A stretch of 47,000 bases of DNA from a virus: positions 1 through 47,000 of the IMG/VR virus record IMGVR_UViG_3300041411_000090. One strand, 5' to 3'. Below, piece by piece: positions 28,762 to 36,422 of this stretch; position 1 is the first letter of the stretch; each line of letters starts with the position of its first letter. The notes under the pieces were generated by a model that saw nothing but the letters and a program-made list of their open reading frames with translations, ran no database searches and had not been told where the DNA came from. The position numbers and the translations under genes were made by a program.

Positions 28762-29625
28762 ATGGCAATGATCTACGAAATCCCACGCGGCAGTCTCGAA
28801 TCGGGACCGATGAGTCTGGATTATGACTCGGGGCTGGCGACGATCCAGTATTACAATGCTGTCGGGGTTGAGATTACGCCGACTGGGGTTGCGACGATCA
28901 GTGTTAGCCCGACGCTCGCGGGGGAGAACTTCAAGACTGTCTATCCATCAGCGCTGGGTCAGTGGTCGTTCGATGGGCCTTGTGGGCGTCTGCGTGTTTC
29001 GCTTGCTGGGACGAATGCGGTAACGGCTCGCGTGGTTATCTGGCGTGGTGATGATTCGCGCTCTGGAATTCCTGACGGGGCGTTCTCTGGTTTGCGTGCG
29101 ATGACCGTTCAGCCGTACACCGAGGCGAACGTAAAGAATGGCGTTCAGTACAATATCCGCGCTGTATGGCCGCTTCTGGATTTGATCGCCGCTGGCACGT
29201 CTAAGAAAATATGGTTTAAGACCACTACAAAGCCAGTGCTAGCCAAGCTCCGTCAGTTCCAATACCTGGCTGAAGAGATGAAGATTGAGCTGTTCACTGG
29301 GCCAACTGGAGTGACTGGCGGTACTACCCTGCTTGTCCATAACTACAACGGCGTAAACCCTGTAGCCACAACCGTGCAGGCAAAGAAGAACGTAACGACT
29401 ACAACCAACGGCACTCAGTTTGATCACGACGACCCTGAGTATTTCTTCGGTGGCTCTGTAGATCCTCAGCGACAGAACGTGGACTCAATCCCGCTTGGTC
29501 GCGAGCGCGTACTGCCTGCTAACTCCGAGTTCCTTGTGGTCATCACGAATACCGGCGCTGGGAATGCTCGGGCGCAATACTTTTTGGACTTTTTTGAAGG
29601 GGGAGCTGATCTTCCGCTGAGCTAA
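28762..29625 (+). CDS. Probable virion protein, 287 aa
   Basis: Beta-rich, with no cysteine-rich or enzymatic motif: IYEIPRGSLESGPMSLDYDS, FDGPCGRLRVSLAG, IWFKTTTKPVLAKLRQF, VLPANSEFLVVITNTGAG. It lies between the capsid module and head-tail connectors behind a structural-class promoter, so a capsid decoration or vertex protein is likely (inference). The start codon lacks a strong ribosome site; Met3 is an alternative. Confidence 0.8.
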   Translation: MAMIYEIPRGSLESGPMSLDYDSGLATIQYYNAVGVEITPTGVATISVSPTLAGENFKTVYPSALGQWSFDGPCGRLRVSLAGTNAVTARVVIWRGDDSRSGIPDGAFSGLRAMTVQPYTEANVKNGVQYNIRAVWPLLDLIAAGTSKKIWFKTTTKPVLAKLRQFQYLAEEMKIELFTGPTGVTGGTTLLVHNYNGVNPVATTVQAKKNVTTTTNGTQFDHDDPEYFFGGSVDPQRQNVDSIPLGRERVLPANSEFLVVITNTGAGNARAQYFLDFFEGGADLPLS

Positions 29626-29634
29626 CTGTTCGCG

Positions 29635-29643
29635 TGTTAAAAT
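29635..29643 (+). promoter_or_regulatory. Extended -10 TGT-TAAAAT before connector genes
   Basis: CGTGTTAAAAT, 28 bp before the start at 29671. Confidence 0.55.
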
Positions 29644-29670
29644 TACCGAAACTATTTTCAGGTGGCGAAA

Positions 29671-30060
29671 ATGCCGACTCTCGACGAGCTTAAGCAGTAC
29701 CTTACGTCTATCGGCGTACCGTTGCCTCCAGACTTTATTCTTCAGGCGTGGCTTGATACGGTAGCGGTGATTCAGCCGTGCCTTGATGGCGCTGGATACC
29801 CTGCGTCGACTCAGTTGCTGATCTACCTGTACACGCTGAGCCTGTTCGGGATTGTTGCTGGCGACAAATATATCTCCAGCCAAACGGCACCGAGCGGCGC
29901 GTCTCAGTCATTCCGATACAACAACCTACAAGACAAATACCGAGGCATGTTGAATTCCTTGCGCATGCTAGACACATCTGGCTGCACTGGCTCCGTAATC
30001 CCCGCCGAACCTGGCGCATCTGCCGGCCTGTGGGTTTCTACTGGTGGGAAGTGCTGCTAA
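29671..30060 (+). CDS. Head-tail adaptor protein (probable), 129 aa
   Basis: MPTLDELKQYLTSIGVPLPP, then helical segments and SFRYNNLQDKYRGMLNSLRM. Small helical protein, first in a row of four connector-size genes between capsid and tail tube, as for gp6-type adaptors. AGGTGG favours this ATG over the upstream GTG. TAATG overlap downstream. Confidence 0.72.
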   Translation: MPTLDELKQYLTSIGVPLPPDFILQAWLDTVAVIQPCLDGAGYPASTQLLIYLYTLSLFGIVAGDKYISSQTAPSGASQSFRYNNLQDKYRGMLNSLRMLDTSGCTGSVIPAEPGASAGLWVSTGGKCC

Positions 30061-30416
30061 TGGCCTTCATGTCCGCGTGGTACATGATCGACACCGCAAC
30101 GGTCTATCCTCGCTTAGCCAGTGACGATTGGGGCGGCGCTGTCACGTACGGAACCCCTTATCTAATCCTGTGCGGCCACGAAGGGATAGCTAGACAATCC
30201 AGAGACAACAACCAGGCTAACACCGCGTCAGAGTTCATCACAAAGGATGTTTATTACACCGGAGATACGAGACCGAAATATCTTGACAGGATCGCCTATG
30301 GAGATACTACCTCGCAAGCTTGGGACTCTGTTAACGCCGTTGAAATAAGAAACATCAATAGGCACGGCATGTCTGCTATGGGTTATGAGGATGAGTATGA
30401 CCTGGAGACTGCATAA
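30060..30416 (+). CDS. Head-closure protein (probable), 118 aa
   Basis: MAFMSAWYMIDTATVYPRLA, then ARQSRDNNQANTASEFITKD and DRIAYGDTTSQ. Second gene of the connector set; size and beta-rich character fit head-completion proteins. The function is positional inference. Overlaps by TAATG on both sides. Confidence 0.7.
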   Translation: MAFMSAWYMIDTATVYPRLASDDWGGAVTYGTPYLILCGHEGIARQSRDNNQANTASEFITKDVYYTGDTRPKYLDRIAYGDTTSQAWDSVNAVEIRNINRHGMSAMGYEDEYDLETA

Positions 30417-30829
30417 TGCCAGTGCGCGGACTAAAGGCGGTAAGGACGCAACTGAAGAAGGTTTTTGGCGACATATCAGGGCCAAGAGTCGAAAAGACTC
30501 TGACAGAAGTATTGATTATCGCTTCCGGATATGCCGCAACAATGACGCCAATCGATACTAGCAATTTGATCAACAGCCAATATCGCAAGATAACCGCATA
30601 TGGCAATAGAGTAGTTGGCGCAATCGGTTACACAGCAGCTTATGCGGCAGCAGTTCACGACAAGCCTGGAACACTTCTTGGCACAAATACGCCTCGCTCA
30701 AAGTCGGACCCCTCTCGCGGAAACGTGTGGGATCCAGATGCAGAGCCAGAATTCTTGCGTGAAGCCTTCGAAGACTCTGATGCAAGATCCGATATCGACG
30801 CAGCCATTAAGCGCGGGATGAAAGTCTAA
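30416..30829 (+). CDS. HK97 gp10-like neck/tail-completion protein, 137 aa
   Basis: LKAVRTQLKKVFGDISGPRV, ATMTPIDTSNLINSQYRKI, GYTAAYAAAVHDKPG and EFLREAFEDSDARSDIDAAI. This TPVDTGxL...YAxyvH...FLxxA pattern is that of the gp10/minor capsid 2 family, placed at the head-tail joint. Confidence 0.87.
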   Translation: MPVRGLKAVRTQLKKVFGDISGPRVEKTLTEVLIIASGYAATMTPIDTSNLINSQYRKITAYGNRVVGAIGYTAAYAAAVHDKPGTLLGTNTPRSKSDPSRGNVWDPDAEPEFLREAFEDSDARSDIDAAIKRGMKV

Positions 30830-31215
30830 TGAGCCACACACCAATCAATCTATTCCGCGACTGGCTAGAGGCTTACGTTTCGACTGCTGGCTACACGATT
30901 AGTCGCGGGATGTGGGAAGAGGCAAACAACTCAGGCAAGAAATTCGTTGCCGTGTGGTCTGACTCTGGACGCTCACCAAATGGTGAGATCCAGTATCCGC
31001 ATATTCGCGTGATTGTAACTGGTCGCGCAAATGGTCGGGCGTTGGGTGATACCGAGGCAGTCGAGCTATTCATTGAATCGCTATTCGATGCAGCCATTGC
31101 TAACTTCTCGACTAGCTGCATGATGCAAATTCGAGCGCTTGGAAGTATTCAGGGGCCGTACTACACAGAAACCAACAGACCTTGGCTAGAAATTAATTTC
31201 GAGTTGACGTGTTAA
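30829..31215 (+). CDS. Tail terminator protein (probable), 128 aa
   Basis: INLFRDWLEAYVSTAGYTIS, IQYPHIRVIVTGRANGRALG, FIESLFDAAIANFSTSC and WLEINFELTC match the size and alpha/beta layout of tail terminators, the last gene before the tail tube. It caps the tail tube for joining to the head. Confidence 0.75.
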   Translation: MSHTPINLFRDWLEAYVSTAGYTISRGMWEEANNSGKKFVAVWSDSGRSPNGEIQYPHIRVIVTGRANGRALGDTEAVELFIESLFDAAIANFSTSCMMQIRALGSIQGPYYTETNRPWLEINFELTC

Positions 31216-31218
31216 ACT
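31210..31218 (+). promoter_or_regulatory. Extended -10 TGT-TAAACT before the tail tube gene
   Basis: CGTGTTAAACT, overlapping the end of the preceding gene and 50 bp before the major tail protein. Confidence 0.5.
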
Positions 31219-31267
31219 ATATGCATCTGCCTAAGTCGGGCGATACAAACTTTGATGGAGGTGCCTT

Positions 31268-31996
31268 GTGGCGCTGAATTGTGCAAGCGACAAATTCGTC
31301 GGCAAGAGCGTACTCGCTGAGTTCGCGCTTGCTTGCGGCGATGTAGATCCAATGACATTGACGTGGCTGCCTCTTGGTGCTGCCCGTAACAAGTCTCTAA
31401 CCATGTCTGCCGACACCGTTGATGCTACCGCTGATGACTCGGTGGGCGGCTTCCGCGACACCCTGATCACCTACAAGACTTTCGAAGTCTCGATTGACGG
31501 TGTTACCAAGCGCGACGACGGCACAACCTCAAACCAACAGCTCTTGTTCAATCACTTTGTGACTGATCCGCAGCCGTATGTATGGATTCGCCTGACTGGC
31601 CCAATCAATACCGTAATCGGCTTCTGCATCCTGACCGAGTTCAGCCAAGAGTTCCCGTATGACGACATCGCTACCTACTCGCTGACTGCAAGCGCAACTT
31701 CGCGCCCAGGCGGTCTGGCTAGCGTTATCGTTGAAGATACTCCGATTGCCATCGTATCCGTCACCACTACTCCAGCAACTGCCTCGGTAGCTATCGGTAA
31801 CGTGACTAACATCGACTCGGCTATCTTGCCTGCTGCTGCCAACCAATCCGTCGTTTGGACCACAAGCGCCGCTCTGGTGGCAACTGTTAACAGTTCTGGT
31901 CGTGTTTCAGGCTTGAGCGCAGGCACCGCAACGATTACAGCTACTTCCGTGGTCGACCCTACAAAATCCGACACTACTGTCGTTACAGTGGCCTGA
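31268..31996 (+). CDS. Major tail tube protein with C-terminal Ig-like (Big_2) domain, 242 aa
   Basis: Residues 1-155 form the tube domain (ARNKSLTMSADTVDATADDS, DTLITYKTFEVSIDG, YVWIRLTGP, FPYDDIATYSLTASATS). Residues about 160-242 are a bacterial Ig-like fold with the typical ATASVAIGNVTNIDSAILPA, WTTSAALVATVNSSGRVSGL and SAGTATITATS. Such surface domains decorate tails and may bind the host surface. GTG start behind GGAGG. A terminator follows. Confidence 0.93.
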   Translation: MALNCASDKFVGKSVLAEFALACGDVDPMTLTWLPLGAARNKSLTMSADTVDATADDSVGGFRDTLITYKTFEVSIDGVTKRDDGTTSNQQLLFNHFVTDPQPYVWIRLTGPINTVIGFCILTEFSQEFPYDDIATYSLTASATSRPGGLASVIVEDTPIAIVSVTTTPATASVAIGNVTNIDSAILPAAANQSVVWTTSAALVATVNSSGRVSGLSAGTATITATSVVDPTKSDTTVVTVA

Positions 31997-32011
31997 GTTT
32001 GGTAGATACAC

Positions 32012-32036
32012 AAAGCCCCCAAATCGGGGGCTTTTT
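32012..32036. terminator. Terminator after the tail tube gene
   Basis: AAAGCCCCC-AAATC-GGGGGCTTT, 9-bp stem, then TTATT. It also lies behind the leftward gene 32043-32252. Confidence 0.85.
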
Positions 32037-32042
32037 ATTGCT

Positions 32043-32252
32043 TCAGATTTCCTTCTTGGCAAGCAATATGTACTTGCTTGGCTCGATGCAGGCGAATCGA
32101 GGATCTTCACCAATTGACCGGTTATATGAGTTGTAAGCCTCAGCCTTCATGAAGCAGTCAGCATCGCTAGCTACAGCCTCCCTTGCCGTGAGGTCAATGT
32201 AATCGCATCCAACATCAGAGCACAAGCCAATCACTAGCATAAGAGTAAGCAT
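32043..32252 (-). CDS. Minus-strand cassette protein, possibly exported, 69 aa
   Basis: MLTLMLVIGLCSDVGCDYID starts with a hydrophobic stretch like a short signal sequence, followed by a Cys-containing polar body (DCFMKAEAYNSYNRSIGEDP, FACIEPSKYILLAKKEI). AGGA 7 nt upstream favours this ATG over the one at 32294. A lone leftward gene with promoter and shared terminator: the second moron-like cassette. An envelope role such as superinfection exclusion is conceivable but only inferred. Confidence 0.62.
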   Translation of the reverse strand: MLTLMLVIGLCSDVGCDYIDLTAREAVASDADCFMKAEAYNSYNRSIGEDPRFACIEPSKYILLAKKEI

Positions 32253-32283
32253 TTCGCATCCTTGAATTCGTTTGAGTTGGCCG

Positions 32284-32311
32284 AGTATATCCATGATTCT
32301 GATAGCGTCAA
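32284..32311 (-). promoter_or_regulatory. Leftward cassette promoter TTGACG-N16-TATACT
   Basis: Minus-strand -35 TTGACG (32306-32311), 16 bp, -10 TATACT (32284-32289). Back to back with the plus-strand TGGTAAAAT. Confidence 0.62.
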
Positions 32312-32319
32312 TACCCTCA

Positions 32320-32328
32320 TGGTAAAAT
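32320..32328 (+). promoter_or_regulatory. Extended -10 TGG-TAAAAT before tail genes
   Basis: CATGGTAAAAT, 27 bp before the tail assembly gene. The 24 bp from 32305 match those from 28710 at 20 positions. Confidence 0.6.
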
Positions 32329-32354
32329 AGTCCAATTATTTATGGGCGCAAATC

Positions 32355-32978
32355 ATGCGAGCGATTGTCAGCATCGGCGAGGTCGGGGTCAGTTTTGGCG
32401 AATCTGATTACATTTTTCGGCCATCCCTCAAAGCAATGGACTCTCTAGGATCTCCATCTGAGATCGTGGAAAAGTTCAGCATTCTGTTCTCTGCTCCAAA
32501 ATTCAATCCATTTTGGCCTGTTCCTGCGTACAGGGCGTGGGAGCGTGAGGTGATGGCTACGGCATATGACGTTCTCGTGGCTTGTTGTGATGAGGATGTG
32601 ACACCACTGCTTGGCCACATTGGCAGCAAGTGGGGATCGTTTGTTCCTGGTGCAATGCCTTCTCAGGATATGGTCCACATTGCTCGATCTCTCATGCGTC
32701 ACGGGATTATCGGCCTGAAACCGGAAGGCAGACTGATCGCAAAGCCCAAAGAAGAATTCGTGCCCGAATTCAAACCCCGCGAATTTGTTTCCCAAGCCGT
32801 CGCGCATCTAGGTCTATCAAGCGCCGAAGCCTGGCAGATGACAATGACAGAGTTCTCTGGCGCCATGCAGTCAAAATTCGGCAAGCCTGACACTCTGCCG
32901 CCTCCAGAAGAACACGACGAAGCAATGTCGCGCCTCGCAGAAATCAACAGATTGCGTCAGTATCAGGTGAATAAATGA
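32355..32978 (+). CDS. Tail assembly chaperone-like protein (DUF6246 type), 207 aa
   Basis: Located between the tail tube and tape measure genes, where chaperones lie. Pattern SFGESDYIFRPSLKAMDSLG, AWEREVMATAYDVLVACCDED, SQDMVHIARSLMRHGIIG, KPREFVSQAVAHLGLSSAEAW and LTMTEF-like QMTMTEFSGAM. I see no obvious slippery site for a gpG/GT frameshift. ATGA overlap with the tape measure gene. Confidence 0.82.
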   Translation: MRAIVSIGEVGVSFGESDYIFRPSLKAMDSLGSPSEIVEKFSILFSAPKFNPFWPVPAYRAWEREVMATAYDVLVACCDEDVTPLLGHIGSKWGSFVPGAMPSQDMVHIARSLMRHGIIGLKPEGRLIAKPKEEFVPEFKPREFVSQAVAHLGLSSAEAWQMTMTEFSGAMQSKFGKPDTLPPPEEHDEAMSRLAEINRLRQYQVNK

Positions 32979-35539
32979 CTATCAGCGCCGGCTCTATCCA
33001 ATACACCGTTGACGTCGATACGGCGCAGGTAATTAACAGCGCGTCCAACGTAAACAAGAGCCTTGACGGTCTGCAAACTGGATTCAACAAGACCGACAAG
33101 GCAGCGGCCAACTCATCCAAAAGCATGAATACTCTTGGAAAGAGTATGGGCACTGCTGGCGGGGAGGCATCTAAGTTCGGATCAGCGCTAACCCCTCTCG
33201 CGGGAGCTATTGCCGGGATAATTTCCGTGCAGGCAGTGGTCAATCTGCAAAAGCTTAGCGAGCAATTTACCTTGCTTGAATCTCGAGTCAAGCGACTATC
33301 AGCAACATCGTCAGACGCAAAGACTAACTATGCCGCGCTGGTTCAAATTTCATCGGCTGGCGGCTCTGATCTTACGACCACCATCAAGCTGTGGGAGAGT
33401 CTGACGGCATCCCTCACTAGCCTTGGCGTTACTCGCGACCAAGTTCTTAGCCTTACCGACACGCTACAAAAAATAGGCAAGATTGGCGGCTCTAGCGCTG
33501 AAGAAATATCTGGCGCACTAAGACAGTTTAGTCAAGCGGTTTCTGGCGGATCATTAAGAGCAGAGGAATTTAACGCGATTATTGAGCAGATGCCTGAGCT
33601 TGGCCGAAAGATTGCTGATGGCCTGGGCATTCCATTTAACGAACTCCGTCAACAGATGCTCGACGGGAAGCTGACTATTGACCGCGTTCTGGTTGCCATT
33701 CAAGAACAGACAGGGAAAGTCAATGCTGAATTCAAGAACGTTCCTCGATCCGTAGGTGACGCAAGCAACGCAATCGTTAACTCGATGGGCGTGGCGATAT
33801 CCAAGATCGACCAAGCTGCCGGGGCCTCTCGTGCGCTTGCTACAGCGCTGGACGCAGTAGCAAGAGGCATCCGCCTATCGTCCGGACAACTGGATGATCA
33901 GCAGCAACTTGCGAAACTCGTCACTGATCGCGCAACGGCAGAGCAGCAATATGCAACTCAGGTTCGATTCGGATTAAAAGAAACAGCAGCGGCAACACAG
34001 CTTCGAATCGATGGCTATAACGCTGAGATCAAGGCGATTCAAGACCGCAAGGTTGCCCAGCAGAAGGCAGAGAACGACAAGCTAAAGATCACCGCTACTC
34101 AAAATGCGCCAGCTAGCGATTCACAGAAAGCCCTAGAGGCGCTGGCGAAAGAGGCAGAACTAGCCAAGATCGTAGGCGTTGAGCGCGCCAAACTACAGGC
34201 CATTCAGAAGCTTGGGGATAAGGCTACAGACGTAGAGAAGGCAAAAGCTGCTGAGCTAGCAGCGCAGATCTACAACCTTGAGACGGCTCGCAAGACAGAA
34301 AGCACGACTAACAAAAAGGCTAAGACAGAAGCAGAGCAGCTGGCTAACCGCGCAGCCGCAGCCGAGAAGAAAGGCATTGATGACAACATCAAGGCGTTTC
34401 AGGAGCTTGGCGTGCAGATGGCGGCTGTCGGCCAGAATGCTCGCGACGTAGCTATGCAACAGGCAGAGTTGAGCCTGAACAAGTACGCTACCCCAGAGCA
34501 GATAAAGACTGTTCGCGAGATGGCTGGCGCGCTTTACGATCTTAACCAGGCTAAGTCGAACAAAGCCCTGCTTGGACAAGTTGACCCAGCGGCAGGCGCA
34601 CAGCAAGGACTTGAGCAGCAGCTAAAAGACCTTGATACGCTCAAGCAAGCCAAGATGCTCAGCGATACCGAGTACCTGACATTCAAGGAGCAGGCCGAGA
34701 CAGACTACAACGCACGAATGAGCGAGATTGAGACTGCTCGTTTCGCCGCACAGTCCGCCGGCAACGCTGCTCTTATAGCTGGTATGGATGCACTGGCTAC
34801 ATCTGGCACTCAGGCTCTAGGCGGACTACTGTCCGGCACGATGAGCCTCCAAGATGCAATGGGCAATATCGCGAATACCGTATTGAATTCGGTGATTGGT
34901 TCGTTTGTTCAGATGGGCACGGACTGGGTTAAACAGCAGTTCGTAATGCAAGCCGCGACCCAGGCAACCAAGGCCGCAGAGATTGGCGGGATCGGCGCCG
35001 TAGCAGCGGCTCAGGCTGGCGCAACTGGTGCAATCGCGGCAACCACTACAGCTACGGCGGCAACCACTGGTACGGCTGTAGCGTCGTCTATGGCTCCTGC
35101 TGCTGGCCTGTCCTCTATCGCTTCGTTCGGTGGTGCCGCCGTGATCGGTGGTGCCGCCTTGCTGGCAACCATGGCGCTCGCTAGTTCGTTCGGTGGTGGT
35201 CGTCTGAATGGCGGCCCGGTAAGCGCTGGCAACATGCACCGCGTTAACGAAAACGGCAAGCCTGAGATCTTCAACGCGGCAAACGGTCGTCAGTACATGA
35301 TGCCTAACACCAGAGGCGAGGTCGTATCTAACAAGGATGCAACTGCTGGTGGCGGCGGATCTGCGCCGCCAGTTATCAATATCAACAACTATTCCGGCCA
35401 AGCAGCAACAACCGCTAGCAAGTTCAGCGAGGCCGATAAGCGCTGGGTTGTGGATGTTATTGTGGGAGATATGCAAGGCGGCGGTACTTCTGGCCGCACC
35501 GTCAACCAAATCACCGGAACCAAGAGGGCTGGCAGTTGA
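32975..35539 (+). CDS. Tape measure protein, 854 aa
   Basis: Contains the tape-measure domain near residues 80-280 (KLSEQFTLLESRVKRLSATS, LGVTRDQVLSLTDTLQKIGK, SGGSLRAEEFNAIIEQMPEL). A long Ala/Lys/Glu coiled-coil region follows, then an Ala/Gly-rich hydrophobic stretch (about 670-760). By the usual 0.15 nm per residue a tail of roughly 125-130 nm is expected. It sets tail length and is ejected ahead of DNA. Confidence 0.96.
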   Translation: MTISAGSIQYTVDVDTAQVINSASNVNKSLDGLQTGFNKTDKAAANSSKSMNTLGKSMGTAGGEASKFGSALTPLAGAIAGIISVQAVVNLQKLSEQFTLLESRVKRLSATSSDAKTNYAALVQISSAGGSDLTTTIKLWESLTASLTSLGVTRDQVLSLTDTLQKIGKIGGSSAEEISGALRQFSQAVSGGSLRAEEFNAIIEQMPELGRKIADGLGIPFNELRQQMLDGKLTIDRVLVAIQEQTGKVNAEFKNVPRSVGDASNAIVNSMGVAISKIDQAAGASRALATALDAVARGIRLSSGQLDDQQQLAKLVTDRATAEQQYATQVRFGLKETAAATQLRIDGYNAEIKAIQDRKVAQQKAENDKLKITATQNAPASDSQKALEALAKEAELAKIVGVERAKLQAIQKLGDKATDVEKAKAAELAAQIYNLETARKTESTTNKKAKTEAEQLANRAAAAEKKGIDDNIKAFQELGVQMAAVGQNARDVAMQQAELSLNKYATPEQIKTVREMAGALYDLNQAKSNKALLGQVDPAAGAQQGLEQQLKDLDTLKQAKMLSDTEYLTFKEQAETDYNARMSEIETARFAAQSAGNAALIAGMDALATSGTQALGGLLSGTMSLQDAMGNIANTVLNSVIGSFVQMGTDWVKQQFVMQAATQATKAAEIGGIGAVAAAQAGATGAIAATTTATAATTGTAVASSMAPAAGLSSIASFGGAAVIGGAALLATMALASSFGGGRLNGGPVSAGNMHRVNENGKPEIFNAANGRQYMMPNTRGEVVSNKDATAGGGGSAPPVININNYSGQAATTASKFSEADKRWVVDVIVGDMQGGGTSGRTVNQITGTKRAGS

Positions 35540-36024
35540 GTATTCTAGATATTGTTCGGGCTAGCGGCGGTCCTGACTGCATTATTCCAACCCTGGAACT
35601 GTCTTGTCCTGTGTGGGCGGCATCGCTATTCATATGTGCCGGCTACGAAGACATCACGGCAGTAACTGAACTTGGCGCAACCGTTACATTTTTGGCGGCT
35701 GGTATTGACGTATCGCTGCCAAAGAAGAACAACGACGGCACTCAGAAGCTGCTGTTCGCTATTGACAACGTTCGCGGTGATGCTCAGGCGCTTATTGATC
35801 AGGCTCAGGCAGTTGATGCGCGGATTACTATCACTTACCGTACTTACTTGGCGTCGGACCTTTCGGCTCCAGCAGAGAAGCCATATCGAATGACATGCAT
35901 CAGTGCGACCATGAAAGGGCCCACTGTCGAGATTAGCGCAGGTTACTTCGACATGATCAATGCTTCGTGGCCGCGTGATGTTTATACGGCTGATTTCGCC
36001 CCCGGTATACGCTATATCTCATGA
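35536..36024 (+). CDS. Tail tip protein, DUF1833-like, 162 aa
   Basis: LELSCPVWAASLFICAGYED, DVSLPKKNNDGTQKLLFAID and YLASDLSAPAEKPYRM match the DUF1833 family found between tape measure and NlpC/P60 genes. Likely part of the distal tail. It appears to start at TTG overlapping the tape measure stop. Confidence 0.85.
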   Translation: MSILDIVRASGGPDCIIPTLELSCPVWAASLFICAGYEDITAVTELGATVTFLAAGIDVSLPKKNNDGTQKLLFAIDNVRGDAQALIDQAQAVDARITITYRTYLASDLSAPAEKPYRMTCISATMKGPTVEISAGYFDMINASWPRDVYTADFAPGIRYIS

Positions 36025-36422
36025 TCGAAAAATACCTATCAATTCCCTATGTTGATGGCGGCCGGTCCATGGAAGGACTGGATTGTTACGGGCTGCTTAT
36101 CAGGATCAGAGAAGAGCTAGGATTAACTGCACCTCCAGATGTAGGCAGCATCACGCGCCATAATGTTATTGGGATGCAGCATCGATATTCAGAGACTGTC
36201 GGCCAACTAGAAGAATGCCAGCCTGAAGTCGGTGCAATTGCGGGCGTATTCCGCAACAAGGCGCTGATCCACGTCGGGGCTGTTGTCAGCATCGATGGTA
36301 GACTATCGGTATTAGAAACTAATCCTAAATCTGGACCTCGCTGGCTAAGAGTCCGCGAGTTTCAAGATCAATACGCCAAGGTCATCTTCTATCGTGATAG
36401 ACATTTTCCCGAACAGGCTTGA
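36021..36422 (+). CDS. NlpC/P60-type tail tip peptidase, 133 aa
   Basis: Catalytic Cys22 in GLDCYGLLIRI and His84 in ALIHVGAVV, with the usual spacing of the NlpC/P60 papain-like fold. It cuts peptidoglycan cross-links during DNA entry. ATGA overlap upstream; the next gene begins 29 bp before its stop. Confidence 0.92.
   Translation: MIEKYLSIPYVDGGRSMEGLDCYGLLIRIREELGLTAPPDVGSITRHNVIGMQHRYSETVGQLEECQPEVGAIAGVFRNKALIHVGAVVSIDGRLSVLETNPKSGPRWLRVREFQDQYAKVIFYRDRHFPEQA

Noticed and set aside
32355-32978. Programmed frameshift in the tail chaperone gene
   Set aside because: I found no convincing slippery heptamer followed by an overlapping second frame; the tape measure gene begins directly.
34826-35509. 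227-aa minus-strand frame within the tape measure gene
   Set aside because: Ser/Arg/Cys-rich antisense shadow of the Ala/Gly/Thr-rich end of the tape measure gene; no ribosome site or neighbours.
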